A stretch of 64,000 nucleotides of DNA from Acidobacteria bacterium RIFCSPLOWO2_12_FULL_68_19 (GCA_001767525.1 MELF01000050.1:1-64000), one strand, 5' to 3'. Positions 32,925-41,605 are shown, counted from the first letter of the stretch. The notes: a model not told the origin generated them from the letters alone. Numbers and translations: made by a program.

Positions 32925-35114
32925 ATGACTCGTGTCGCGATCCTCTGGCACATGCACCAGCCGTTCTATCAGGACCTGCGGACGGGGGAGCACGCTCTGC
33001 CATGGGTGCGTCTCCACGCGCTGAAGGACTACTGGGGAATGGTCGCGCTCCTCCGCGAGTTCCCCGGCGTGAGGGTGACGTTCAACCTCGTCCCTTCGCT
33101 GCTCGTCCAGCTGGAGGCCTATGCCCGGGACGAGGCGCACGACCGGCACCTCGCGCTGGGGCTGAAGCCGGCCGGGGGGCTCACCGAGGAGGAACGCGCC
33201 TTCTGCATCGACCAGTTCTTTCATGCGCACCGGCCGCGGATGATCGATCCGTACCCCCGGTACCGAGAGCTGCTCGAACTGCGAGGCAACGGCGCGGGAG
33301 CGGGCGCACGCGCGCCGGGGTCGCAGTTCTCGACCGACGACCTTCGCGACCTCCAAGTCTGGCACAAGCTCGTCTGGATCGACGCGTCATGGCAGGCGCA
33401 CGACCCGCGCGTTCGCGCGATCGTCGAGAAAGGACGGGGGTTCAGCGAAGAAGACAAGGCGACACTGCGGGCGGTCGAGCTGGAGCTGCTGCGGGCGGTC
33501 ATTCCCGAGTACGCCGCGGCCGCTTCGCGGGGCCAGGTGGAACTGTCGACGTCGCCCTTCTACCACCCGATTCTGCCGCTGCTGTGCGACACCGACGTCT
33601 ACTTCCGCGCGCGCCCGCACGGGCGCATGCCGCGCGAGCCGTTCCGTCACCCCGAGGACGCCGCCGAGCAGCTCGGCCGCGCCGTGGCGCTGCACGAGCG
33701 GCTGTTCGGCCACACGCCGCGGGGCGTCTGGCCGTCGGAGGGATCTGTCTCGGACGCAATCGTCCCACTCGTCGCCAATGCCGGATTCCGCTGGATGGCC
33801 ACCGACGAGGAGATCCTGGCGCGAACGCTCGGCACGTCGTTCACCCGGAGCGGCGACGGTCACCTCGAACAGCCAGAATGCCTCTATCAGTCCTACGCCG
33901 TCGGACCGGTTGCCTGCGGATTCCGCGACCACACACTGTCGGACCTGATCGGGTTCACCTATGCTTCCTGGTCGGCCGACCGGGCGGCAGACGACTTCGT
34001 CCACCGGCTCATGACGGCCGGCCGACACTACGCCTCGCGCGCAGGCGGGGGAGAGGCGACCATCTTCATCATCCTCGACGGCGAGAACGCCTGGGAGCAT
34101 TACGAGGGCCAGGGGCGTCCGTTCCTGCGCGCGCTCTACGACCGCCTCGAGTCGCACCCGGAAATCGAGACCGTCACGATGGCTGACGCGTGCGCGACAC
34201 CGCGAGCGACCCTCGGGTCGATCTTCCCGGGCTCGTGGATCGATGCCGACTTCTACATCTGGATCGGCCATCCCGACGACCATCGCGCCTGGAGCCAGTT
34301 GGCCGAGGCGCGGCGCACACTCGACGCGGCGGCCGGAGCGCCGCCGGCGGCGCTCGCCAGGGCCCGCGAGGAAGTCCTGATTGCCGAGGGGAGCGACTGG
34401 TTCTGGTGGTACGGGGACGATCACTCCTCGGAGCACGACCTCGCCTTCGACGAACTCTTCCGGCGGCACCTCCGCAACGCCTACCGCGCGCTCGACCGGC
34501 CTGTGCCGGAGGATCTGTTCGTGACCAACATCACGACCGGGCCGCCAGCGCTCCCCATCGACGCGCCGACCGGCTTCATCGAGCCGGTCATCGATGGCGA
34601 GGTGACGAGCTACTTCGAGTGGATGGGCGCCGGCTCAGTGGATACCGTCCACGCGACGGGGACCATGCAGCAGGCGGGCGACTCGCCGGGACTCGTGACG
34701 CTGGTGGAGTTCGGGTTCAGCCGCAGCCGGCTCTTTGTCCGCATCGAGGGTTCCAGTCCGATGCGCAGTCTGCTGGCCCCGGACATGGAGACTCGCATCC
34801 GGTTCCTCGAGCCGGCGGGGTTGCTCGTCCTCGTGCGGGCCGAGCCGTCAGGCGCCGATGTTCGTCTCGAGGAGCGGCCGTCGACCGGCGGCCCGTGGCA
34901 GCCGCGCCGCGGTTCCGGCCTCGCGGCCGCGATCGGCCGGATCGTAGAGGTGGAGATACCGTTTCACTGCCTCGGCGTGAAGCCGAACGACCACGTGGCG
35001 TTCCTCGTGGCGATCGTCCGCGGTGACGTTGAGCTGGAGCATCATCCGCGGCACGGCCCGATCACGTTCGATGTGCCCGACGCACGTTTCCCGGCCCAAC
35101 GCTGGACGACGTAA
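32925..35114 (+). CDS. Glycoside hydrolase family 57 (alpha-amylase/glucanotransferase type)
   Basis: The 729-residue enzyme shows the conserved GH57 regions: AILWHMHQPFYQD at the N-terminus, VELSTSPFYHPILPLLCD, RGVWPSEGSVSD with the nucleophile Glu near residue 272, and IFIILDGENAWEHYEGQG with the acid/base Asp near 384. The C-terminal 200 residues are beta-rich (TSYFEWMGAGSVDT, GLVTLVEFGFSRSRLFVRIE). There is no signal peptide, so it probably acts on cytoplasmic alpha-glucan such as glycogen. The exact activity (amylase, branching or transferase) cannot be decided from sequence. The ATG at 32925 begins the first conserved strand. No other glycogen gene is in the window. Confidence 0.88.
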   Translation: MTRVAILWHMHQPFYQDLRTGEHALPWVRLHALKDYWGMVALLREFPGVRVTFNLVPSLLVQLEAYARDEAHDRHLALGLKPAGGLTEEERAFCIDQFFHAHRPRMIDPYPRYRELLELRGNGAGAGARAPGSQFSTDDLRDLQVWHKLVWIDASWQAHDPRVRAIVEKGRGFSEEDKATLRAVELELLRAVIPEYAAAASRGQVELSTSPFYHPILPLLCDTDVYFRARPHGRMPREPFRHPEDAAEQLGRAVALHERLFGHTPRGVWPSEGSVSDAIVPLVANAGFRWMATDEEILARTLGTSFTRSGDGHLEQPECLYQSYAVGPVACGFRDHTLSDLIGFTYASWSADRAADDFVHRLMTAGRHYASRAGGGEATIFIILDGENAWEHYEGQGRPFLRALYDRLESHPEIETVTMADACATPRATLGSIFPGSWIDADFYIWIGHPDDHRAWSQLAEARRTLDAAAGAPPAALARAREEVLIAEGSDWFWWYGDDHSSEHDLAFDELFRRHLRNAYRALDRPVPEDLFVTNITTGPPALPIDAPTGFIEPVIDGEVTSYFEWMGAGSVDTVHATGTMQQAGDSPGLVTLVEFGFSRSRLFVRIEGSSPMRSLLAPDMETRIRFLEPAGLLVLVRAEPSGADVRLEERPSTGGPWQPRRGSGLAAAIGRIVEVEIPFHCLGVKPNDHVAFLVAIVRGDVELEHHPRHGPITFDVPDARFPAQRWTT

Positions 35115-35207
35115 GAAGACAGAATCGCGTATCTACTGCGGGGCGGGACGCATGAGGGGCGCCCGGGCTCCGGCGCGCTGCGACAGCCCCACGCGCCGCC
35201 GTCCACA

Positions 35208-35235
35208 GGGTCGCATAATAGGCGTTATGTTAACT
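35208..35235 (+). other. dif: dif-like XerCD recombination site
   Basis: The 28-bp site reads GGGTCGCATAA (XerC arm), TAGGCG (centre), TTATGTTAACT (XerD arm). Compared with the E. coli dif arms GGTGCGCATAA and TTATGTTAAAT, 9 of 11 and 10 of 11 bases match, with the same 6-bp central region. The site lies in an AT-rich pocket of an otherwise GC-rich 152-base gap between the GH57 and parB genes. Gene directions on both sides converge on it. Assignment is by motif and context. Confidence 0.85.
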
Positions 35236-35266
35236 AACCACGAACGCTTCGGCCGTGACTCCATCC

Positions 35267-36088
35267 TCACCGCGACGCGCGCAGTTCCCTGAGGATGTTC
35301 TCGAGCGCCTCGATGATCTCCCCCTTCTCCACGCGGCTCTTGGAGAAGCTCATCCGAAGGCGGAACGCCTTGGTCGGCGCCCGGAATGCGAAGACGAACG
35401 GACGTGCCCGCCCGGCGTTCCCCTTGGCGGTTTCCGCTCGCACGTCGCGGCGGGTGACGCCGCCCCGTGCCACCATCTTTTCGACGAGCGCGAGCATCTT
35501 CTGGGGCGTTGCCTGTCGGACAATCTGCAACAACGTCGACCTCGAGCTGATGTCGGCCAGCCGACAGAGATTCCGGACCTCTTCCGGCATGTTGTTCAAC
35601 GCCAGCGACTCGGTAATGGCGGTCCGTGACTTCCCAAGCTTCCGCGCCATGTCCTCATGCGTGTACCGGCACCTTTGCGCCAGCTGCTGCAGCGCCTCCG
35701 CCTCCTCGAACGGCGTGAGATCCTTTCGCTGAAGATTCTCGATGAGCGCGAGTTCCATCACCTCGGCATCGTCGGCGGACCGCTCGATGACGGGGAGCTC
35801 CCGAAGGCCAACCTGGACGGCCGCGTGATACCGGCGCTCCCCGGCGATGATCTGGAAGCGGCTGCCACGAGGCCGGACGATGAGCGGCTCGATGACGCCC
35901 TTCTCGGCAATCGACGCCATCAGCTCCGAGAGGTCGCCCATGACCTGCCGCGGCTGGTCGGGGTTCGGATCCAGGAGATCGATCGGCACCATCCGGCCGA
36001 CCGGCGTCCCAGCGGAGGCGGCCAGCGCTTCGACGTAGTGCTCGTCATGCCGCATCCGCAGCGTGTTAGGCAGTCCGCGCTTCGACAC
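35267..36088 (-). CDS. parB: ParB/Spo0J-family chromosome partition protein
   Basis: The 273-residue protein has the ParB N-terminal CTPase domain (IDLLDPNPDQPRQVMGDLSE, then IIAGERRYHAAVQVGL), the ENLQRKDLTPFEEAEAL segment, a helix-turn-helix (THEDMARKLGKSRTAITESL) and a C-terminal dimerisation-like helix (EIIEALENILREL). The CTP/phosphate motif GERRxRAA reads GERRYHAA, with His for the second-block Arg. ParB loads at parS and spreads on DNA. I found no copy of the parS consensus TGTTTCACGTGAAACA in the window. The start overlaps the parA end by 23 bases. It lies 31 bases from the dif-like site, an unusual neighbourhood for parAB. Confidence 0.9.
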   Translation of the reverse strand: MSKRGLPNTLRMRHDEHYVEALAASAGTPVGRMVPIDLLDPNPDQPRQVMGDLSELMASIAEKGVIEPLIVRPRGSRFQIIAGERRYHAAVQVGLRELPVIERSADDAEVMELALIENLQRKDLTPFEEAEALQQLAQRCRYTHEDMARKLGKSRTAITESLALNNMPEEVRNLCRLADISSRSTLLQIVRQATPQKMLALVEKMVARGGVTRRDVRAETAKGNAGRARPFVFAFRAPTKAFRLRMSFSKSRVEKGEIIEALENILRELRASR

Positions 36089-36836
36089 GTTCGATGACCT
36101 CCTCGCACAAGCTGTAGTAGTCGGTGGCGCCGGCCGAATCCGGCGCGAACGTGAAAATCGATTCCTTGTACGCCGGACTCTCCTCGAGGCGGACGCTCTT
36201 GGCGATGACGGTCCTGAACACCTTGCCGCCGAAGACCTTCTGAATCTGATCGCGAATGTCCCGCGCCAGCGCCGTCCGCTTGTCGTGCATCGTGATCACG
36301 ACCCCGAGGATTCGGAGTCCCGGGTTGGGCCGCTGACGAACCTTCTCGATCGTCTCGAGCAGGTCATCGGTCCCTTCGAGGGCGAAGTACGACGACTGGA
36401 TCGGAATCAGCAGGTGCGTCGCCGCGACGAGCGCGTTCACCGTCAGCAGGCCGAGGGCGGGCGGGCAATCGATGACGATGTGCGCGTACCGGCCGTCGAG
36501 CTGATTGATCTTGTCCTTGAGGCGGAAATGCGCGTCGAGCTCTCCCACCAGGCGCGCCTCGAGCTTCGCCAGGCCGATGCGCGCCGGCGCGATATCCAGG
36601 TTCGGGACCGGCGTTGCCTGAATGACGTCGGCCAGCGAGCACCCCGTCTCCGCGATCGCGTCATAGGTGCTGCGAGCGATGACGCCGTGTTCGAGAAACG
36701 AGATGCTGCTATTGGCCTGGGGGTCGAGATCGATGAGCAGCGTCTTGCGGCCGCGCATCGCCAGCGCCGCGGCGAGATTGACGGCTGTCGTGGTCTTGCC
36801 GACGCCGCCCTTTTGATTGGCGATGGCGACGATCAT
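36066..36836 (-). CDS. parA: ParA/Soj-family partition ATPase
   Basis: The 256-residue ATPase begins MIVAIANQKGGVGKTTTAVN, the deviant Walker A motif with the signature Lys at the front, followed by LLIDLDPQANSS (A') and HIVIDCPPALGLLTVNAL (Walker B). Length and motifs match chromosomal ParA/Soj rather than MinD, as there is no C-terminal membrane helix. It forms ATP-dependent gradients on the nucleoid that move ParB-bound DNA. The gene order parA-parB with overlap is standard, but there is no gidA/rsmG next to it as is usual near an origin. Confidence 0.93.
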   Translation of the reverse strand: MIVAIANQKGGVGKTTTAVNLAAALAMRGRKTLLIDLDPQANSSISFLEHGVIARSTYDAIAETGCSLADVIQATPVPNLDIAPARIGLAKLEARLVGELDAHFRLKDKINQLDGRYAHIVIDCPPALGLLTVNALVAATHLLIPIQSSYFALEGTDDLLETIEKVRQRPNPGLRILGVVITMHDKRTALARDIRDQIQKVFGGKVFRTVIAKSVRLEESPAYKESIFTFAPDSAGATDYYSLCEEVIERVEARTA

Positions 36837-37143
36837 CTGCCTGAATGGATATGTTGTGGAGGAGCGATGACGCCATTCTAGGGGTTGTGTGAAGAACCGT
36901 CAACTGCCCTGTCCGGAAACGAGGCATCGAAGGCGGGAGAGGCGATGTCGGCCGGCCGACGAACCCGTTGGACCGCTATGCGGCCCGGAACGCGAATTTC
37001 GTACTCGTTGCGTCCGCCCGCATAGCGGTCCTAGCCGCGCGAAGCGCGGCAGAAGATACTGGCGACCTGGTATCGAGTGGCGCACCCAACGCTCTGCCAA
37101 TCACGGCCCGGACGGCTGCCGGCCGCCATCCAACAGCTGCCGG
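36837..37143. other. Intergenic region upstream of parA with an inverted repeat
   Basis: These 307 bases have no convincing gene. A perfect 14-bp inverted pair, GGACCGCTATGCGG at 36970-36983 and its complement at 37018-37031, encloses a 34-base loop. Immediately after it, 37034-37050 forms a compact hairpin (GCCGCGC, GAA loop, GCGCGGC). Neither is followed by a T-run, so a rho-independent terminator is unlikely. A regulatory or repeat-element origin is possible. Confidence 0.5.
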
Positions 37144-37629
37144 CTACATCTTGTATTTTCCGAGTTCCTCCGGATCGAGGCTCTCCAGCCACTTCTGGAG
37201 TCGATCGCTGTCGGCACGCTCGGACGCGAAGTCGATCGTCTTGGCGTTGTCGATCACCGTCTCCTCTACGAGGATCGGCGAGCTCGTCCGCAGCGCCAGG
37301 GCGATCGCGTCGCTCGGCCGCGCATCGACGACCACGCGCTCCCCTTTCACGGTGAGATGGATGATGGCGTAGAACGTGTTGTCCTTGAGCTCCGACACCA
37401 CCACTCGGTCGACGTGCCCCTCCAGGTCGGTGATGATGTTCCGGAGCAGGTCGTGGGTCATCGGCCGCGGCGTGGTGATGTTCTCCATCTGCAGCGCGAT
37501 GGCGTTCGCCTCGAAGATGCCCACCCAGATCGGAAGCACCCGGTCCCCGGCCTGGTCCTTCAGGATGACGATCGGCATGTTGGTAATCGGATCGACCATC
37601 AGCCCTTTGATGCTCATCTCAATCAGCAT
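37144..37629 (-). CDS. Bifunctional nuclease-family (DUF151) protein
   Basis: The 161-residue protein matches the bacterial bifunctional nuclease family: MLIEMSIKGLMVDPITNMPI at the start, LPIWVGIFEANAIALQMENI, RPMTHDLLRNIITDL and ARPSDAIALALRTSSPILV. The Thermotoga homologue was reported to have DNase and RNase activity; most members are uncharacterised. I chose the ATG at 37629, which gives the usual N-terminus; the open frame beyond overlaps miaB. It overlaps the end of miaB by 11 bases, suggesting cotranscription. Confidence 0.85.
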   Translation of the reverse strand: MLIEMSIKGLMVDPITNMPIVILKDQAGDRVLPIWVGIFEANAIALQMENITTPRPMTHDLLRNIITDLEGHVDRVVVSELKDNTFYAIIHLTVKGERVVVDARPSDAIALALRTSSPILVEETVIDNAKTIDFASERADSDRLQKWLESLDPEELGKYKM

Positions 37630-39040
37630 GGGTGTCCCCCGGCGCTTCTGGTGCCGACCGGCCTGTCTTCGCACGATCAACGCCCGCCATCTCACCCCAC
37701 AGGCTGTTTGGGCCGGCCCGGCGGATGGTAACCGGAACCGTCTGCCCAATCCACCGCGAGCCGGAACCCGGGGCGGGGGATCCCGTGTCGCCTGGTGGGA
37801 CGAAATTCACGACCGTGTTGCCCGTCGTTCGACCAGACATCTCGCCGTCGCGCCGGCGGCTCACCGAATCCACCAGTACCGGAACGGTGGAACCGACGGC
37901 CCGCTGGTGCAGCCGCGTCTGGATCTCCCGCTGCCGCGACTGCAGCGCCACGATCCGGGATGTCTTCTCCGCCTCGCTCACCTCGTCCGGCATGCGCTTC
38001 GAGGCGAGCGTGTTCGGCCGGACGGAGTACTTGAACGAGAAGATGCTGTGGTACTGCACCGCCTCGATGAGCGTAAGAGTCTGCTCGAAATCCTGCACCC
38101 TCTCACCGGGGAAGCCAACGATCATATCGGTCGATAGCGCCACGTTCGGGATGGCGTCGCGGATCTGCGCCACGAGTTCGAGATACTGCTCGCGCGTGTG
38201 CCGCCGTCGCATCGCCTGAAGGACGCGTGTCGACCCCGATTGCACCGGCAAGTGCATGTGCTTGCACACCTTTGGCAGGTCGCGGATCGCCTCGATGAGC
38301 CGGGCGCCCGTATGGCGCGGATGCGGGCTCGCGAAGCGAATGCGCTCGACGCCGGCGACCTCGTGGACCGCCGCCAGGAGCCCGGCGAAGTCGCACGCCG
38401 GGTCGTCGGGCGCGCGGTAGTCATTGACAATCTGCCCGAGGAGCTGAATCTCGCGCCGGCCCGAATCGACCGCCTCGCGTACATCCGCGAGGACATCCGC
38501 CTTCGGCCGCATCCGCTCGCGTCCGCGTGTGTAGGGCACTACGCAAAAGGCGCAGTAGTCGTTGCAGCCCTCGCTGACCGTGACGTACGCCTTGACCGGG
38601 TCGCCTCTGCGCGCGACACCGAGCGGAAAGCTCACGTCGTCCCATGGCGCGACGTCGACCTCCGCAAACGGAGCTCGCGCCCCCTTTTCGACGACCACCG
38701 GGAGCATCTTCAGCCGCTGGGTGCCGACGACGGCGTCGATGACGTGGCCGTTGGTCCTGCCGAGCAACGCCGCCCCTTCCTGCTGCGCGACGCACCCGGC
38801 AACGGCGACGATCGGCCGGTGTCCGGTCTCCTCACCGAGCACCCGCAGCTCGCCGAGGCGCGTGTAGAGCTGGTCCTCGGCGCGTTCGCGGACGCTGCAG
38901 GTGTTGATGACGACGAGGTCGGCGTCCCGCTCGTCGTCGGTCGGCTCGTAGCCAGCCTGCTCGAGCAACCCTGCCATCCGCTCCGAATCGTGGACGTTCA
39001 TCTGACACCCAAACGTCTCGATCAGGTATTTCTTCGCCAT
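37619..39040 (-). CDS. miaB: tRNA-2-methylthio-N6-isopentenyladenosine37 synthase
   Basis: The 473-residue radical-SAM enzyme adds a methylthio group to i6A37 of tRNAs reading UNN codons. An N-terminal UPF0004 domain carries the three Cys of the second cluster (TFGCQMN, INTCSVR, AGCVAQ). The radical-SAM core has CNDYCAFC near residue 160 and the segment RGRERMRP. LSTDMIVGFPGE and the C-terminal TRAM domain (TVPVLVDSVSRRRDG) complete the MiaB layout. It starts five bases after recN ends, forming a recN-miaB-nuclease transcription unit on the minus strand. Confidence 0.94.
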   Translation of the reverse strand: MAKKYLIETFGCQMNVHDSERMAGLLEQAGYEPTDDERDADLVVINTCSVRERAEDQLYTRLGELRVLGEETGHRPIVAVAGCVAQQEGAALLGRTNGHVIDAVVGTQRLKMLPVVVEKGARAPFAEVDVAPWDDVSFPLGVARRGDPVKAYVTVSEGCNDYCAFCVVPYTRGRERMRPKADVLADVREAVDSGRREIQLLGQIVNDYRAPDDPACDFAGLLAAVHEVAGVERIRFASPHPRHTGARLIEAIRDLPKVCKHMHLPVQSGSTRVLQAMRRRHTREQYLELVAQIRDAIPNVALSTDMIVGFPGERVQDFEQTLTLIEAVQYHSIFSFKYSVRPNTLASKRMPDEVSEAEKTSRIVALQSRQREIQTRLHQRAVGSTVPVLVDSVSRRRDGEMSGRTTGNTVVNFVPPGDTGSPAPGSGSRWIGQTVPVTIRRAGPNSLWGEMAGVDRAKTGRSAPEAPGDTHAD

Positions 39041-39045
39041 CTCAG

Positions 39046-40728
39046 TCAGCCGCGGCCAGGCCTTCGCCTTTCGCTTTCGCCTTTCGCCCCGTCCTGGTAA
39101 GCCAGCAGTTCTCTTGCTGCGGCGCGCAGCTGGCCGGTGACCACTGCCCCGCCAATCATCCGCGCCAGCTCCTCGACGCGCCCCGTGTCCGCGAGCCGCT
39201 CCACCGACGTCATCGTTCGGCCGCCTCGCACATGCTTGTCGATTCGAAAATGGATGGCCCCCCTGGCCGCAATCTGGGGCAGATGCGTGATGCAGAGCAC
39301 CTGGAACCGCTCACCGAGCGCGCGCAGTCGGCCCCCCACCACCTCCGCCACCCGACCGCCGATCCCCGCGTCGACTTCGTCGAAGATGAGCGTCTTGCCG
39401 CGCTCGTCGCCGGCCGTCAGCGTCTTCAGCGCCAGCATCATGCGCGACAGCTCCCCGCCCGAGACGATGCGCGCCAGCGGTCGAAGCTGCTCGCCCGGGT
39501 TGGGCGACACGTAGAACTCTGCACGGTCGATGCCGCGCTCGCCCCACTCCTGCGGCCCCAATTCCGCCGCATTGAAGCGGACCTCGAACCGCGTACGCGG
39601 CATCGCCAGCTCCGCCACCAGCCCTTCAACGGCGCGGGCGAACCGATCAGCCGCCTCCCGCCTACGCCGCGAGAGCTCCCGCGCCGCCGCCAGGTACCGA
39701 TCGGTCGCTTCCGCGAGCTTCCGCGCCACGTCCTCGGCCCGTTCCTCGCCGCCGGTCAGCAGCTCCCGCTCGTAGGCGAGCGCACGGCCGCGGTCAATCA
39801 CGTCGTCGAGCGCAGGCCCGTACTTCCTCTTGAGCCGCTCGAGCAAGGCGAGCCGGTCCTCCACTTCCTGGAGCCGCCCCGGCGAGGCGTCGATGCCGCC
39901 GGCGTAGCTCCGAAGGAAGAACGCGAGGTCCTCGAGCTGTCCCTTGATGCCGTCGCGCGCCTCCACGTAGGGCGCAAACTGCGGATCGATCGCCGCCAGC
40001 TCGGCGACGCGCTTCCAGACGCCGCTCAACCCGCCGAGCACCGCGCCGTCGCTTTCGTAGAGCGCCGCGTAGCTCTCCGCGCAGAGCCGCTCCACCCGCT
40101 CGGCGCTCGCCAGCACCTGCCGCGTCGCCCCGAGCGCCTCGTCTTCGCCCGGCTTCGGCGCGGCCTTGTCGATCTCGCCGAGTTGAAACGCGATCAGGTC
40201 GAGGCGCGCGGCTTTCTCCCGCTCGTCCATCCGCGAGCGCTCGAGCTGCTCGCCGAGCGCGCGCACCGCACTCCACGCATCTCCGACGCCTGCAACCAGA
40301 CTCCCAAGCTCCGCGTAGTCGTCGACGACCGGCAGGTGTGTCAACGGATCGAGCAGCGCCTGGTGTTCGTGCTGGCCGTGGAGTTCGACGAGAGGGACGG
40401 CAAGACCGCGGAGTGTGGCGGCGGTGGCAACCGTGCCGTTGACGAACGACCGGCTCCGGCCCTGATTCGTGATTTCACGCCGGACGATGATGTCGCCGCC
40501 TCCTCCCTGCCTCGAAGGGGGTTCGAAGATGGCTTCGATGACCGCCTGCGTCTCGCCGGTGCGGACCAGGTCGGCCGAGGCCCGAGCGCCGAGCAGCAGC
40601 CCGACGGCCTCGACGACAATCGACTTGCCGGCTCCGGTTTCTCCTGTGAGCACATTGAAGCCGGGTTCGAACTCGACGTCGACGGCTTCAATCACCGCAA
40701 GATTGCGGATGCGAAGGAAGCGGAGCAT
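39046..40728 (-). CDS. recN: DNA repair protein RecN
   Basis: The 560-residue SMC-like ATPase acts in double-strand-break repair. It begins MLRFLRIRNLAVIEAVDVEF and has Walker A GETGAGKSIVVEAVG near residue 32, a central coiled coil, the signature VSGGELSRMMLALK, Walker B TLIFDEVDAGIGG and the late QVLCITHLPQIAA. Length fits RecN. The last residues (GAKGESERRRPGRG) are encoded by a short degenerate repeat (39063-39089) and are not conserved in the family. It is divergent from the tol cluster across 112 bases that include an AT-rich patch. Confidence 0.93.
   Translation of the reverse strand: MLRFLRIRNLAVIEAVDVEFEPGFNVLTGETGAGKSIVVEAVGLLLGARASADLVRTGETQAVIEAIFEPPSRQGGGGDIIVRREITNQGRSRSFVNGTVATAATLRGLAVPLVELHGQHEHQALLDPLTHLPVVDDYAELGSLVAGVGDAWSAVRALGEQLERSRMDEREKAARLDLIAFQLGEIDKAAPKPGEDEALGATRQVLASAERVERLCAESYAALYESDGAVLGGLSGVWKRVAELAAIDPQFAPYVEARDGIKGQLEDLAFFLRSYAGGIDASPGRLQEVEDRLALLERLKRKYGPALDDVIDRGRALAYERELLTGGEERAEDVARKLAEATDRYLAAARELSRRRREAADRFARAVEGLVAELAMPRTRFEVRFNAAELGPQEWGERGIDRAEFYVSPNPGEQLRPLARIVSGGELSRMMLALKTLTAGDERGKTLIFDEVDAGIGGRVAEVVGGRLRALGERFQVLCITHLPQIAARGAIHFRIDKHVRGGRTMTSVERLADTGRVEELARMIGGAVVTGQLRAAARELLAYQDGAKGESERRRPGRG
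39063..39089. repeat. Degenerate TTCGCCT repeat in the recN 3' end
   Basis: Four consecutive units are visible: TTCGCCT, TTCGCT, TTCGCCT, TTCGCCC. They encode the unconserved C-terminus of RecN and lie just upstream of miaB. Confidence 0.6.
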
Positions 40729-40757
40729 GCGCGCGGAACTTCCATCGTATCATATAT

Positions 40758-40787
40758 TTGACAGCATTCCTGGGGGCGTGCTAGGCT
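40758..40787 (+). promoter_or_regulatory. Sigma-70-type promoter for the tol-pal operon
   Basis: A consensus -35 TTGACA (40758-40763) is followed by an 18-bp spacer and a weaker -10 TAGGCT (40782-40787). Transcription would start near 40794, about 47 bases before the preferred tolQ start. Confidence 0.5.
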
Positions 40788-40840
40788 GACTTCTCTTGCG
40801 CCCTTCCGAGTGGCGCGCGTCCGATGTTGCGGAGGCTCCG

Positions 40841-41599
40841 TTGCACACGCGTGGCTCCCTTGTCCTCGCCCTGCAGGCGCAGGGTGATGGTACCCCTTTT
40901 GCCGGGAGCGGCGACCTCATCCGCCTAATCGCCGACACAACGCCGATCAATCAGGCGGTCCTCGCCATTCTGCTGTTGTTCTCGGTGGCTTCCTGGGCAG
41001 TCATCTTCCAGAAGTTCTGGTCGTTCCGCGCCTCCGAGCGCGACACGTCGCGTTTTCTCGATGTCTTTCGCCGCAGCACGAAGTTCTCGGAGGTACAGGC
41101 TGCGTGTCCGTCGCTCTCTTCCACACCGCTCGTCGGCGTCTTCCAGGCGGGCTATGCGGAGATGAACGCCCAGTTTCGCGCGGCCGGCAACCCGGCGCCG
41201 GCCAATCCAGCCGGGGCGACGGGCCGACCAATCCTGAAGAGCCTCGACGGAGTCGATCGGGCGCTCATCCGCGCCGCCACCAGCGAGGTCGCCAAACTCG
41301 AGCGGCGGATGACGTTTCTCGCCACGACGGCGAGCGTCACGCCGTTCATCGGACTCTTCGGTACCGTGGTTGGAATCATGATCGCGTTCCAGCGCATCGG
41401 CGCCACCGGGTCGACGAACCTGGCCGTGGTCGCGCCCGGAATCAGCGAAGCGCTCATCGCGACGGCGGCGGGACTGTTCGCGGCGATTCCGGCGCTCGTC
41501 TTCTACAACCATTTCACGCACCGCGTAAAGGAGTTCTCCGGCACGATGGACGACTTCGCACTCGAGTTCCTGAACATCGCCGAGCGCAACTTCACGTAG
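40841..41599 (+). CDS. tolQ: TolQ/ExbB-type proton channel subunit
   Basis: The protein of about 252 residues has three membrane helices in the TolQ arrangement: INQAVLAILLLFSVASWAVI, then TTASVTPFIGLFGTVVGIMI and EALIATAAGLFAAIPALVFY. The large cytoplasmic loop between the first and second helix is as expected. I prefer the TTG at 40841 because GGAGG sits five bases upstream; a TTG at 40796 would add 15 residues. TolQ and TolR convert proton flow into force on TolA to keep the outer membrane attached during division. It is the first gene of the tol-pal operon. Confidence 0.92.
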   Translation: MHTRGSLVLALQAQGDGTPFAGSGDLIRLIADTTPINQAVLAILLLFSVASWAVIFQKFWSFRASERDTSRFLDVFRRSTKFSEVQAACPSLSSTPLVGVFQAGYAEMNAQFRAAGNPAPANPAGATGRPILKSLDGVDRALIRAATSEVAKLERRMTFLATTASVTPFIGLFGTVVGIMIAFQRIGATGSTNLAVVAPGISEALIATAAGLFAAIPALVFYNHFTHRVKEFSGTMDDFALEFLNIAERNFT

Positions 41600-41605
41600 G
41601 AACCG

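Noticed and set aside
35115-37143. parS sites near parAB
   Set aside because: I looked for the consensus TGTTTCACGTGAAACA and close variants and saw none; the 14-bp inverted repeat upstream of parA does not resemble it.
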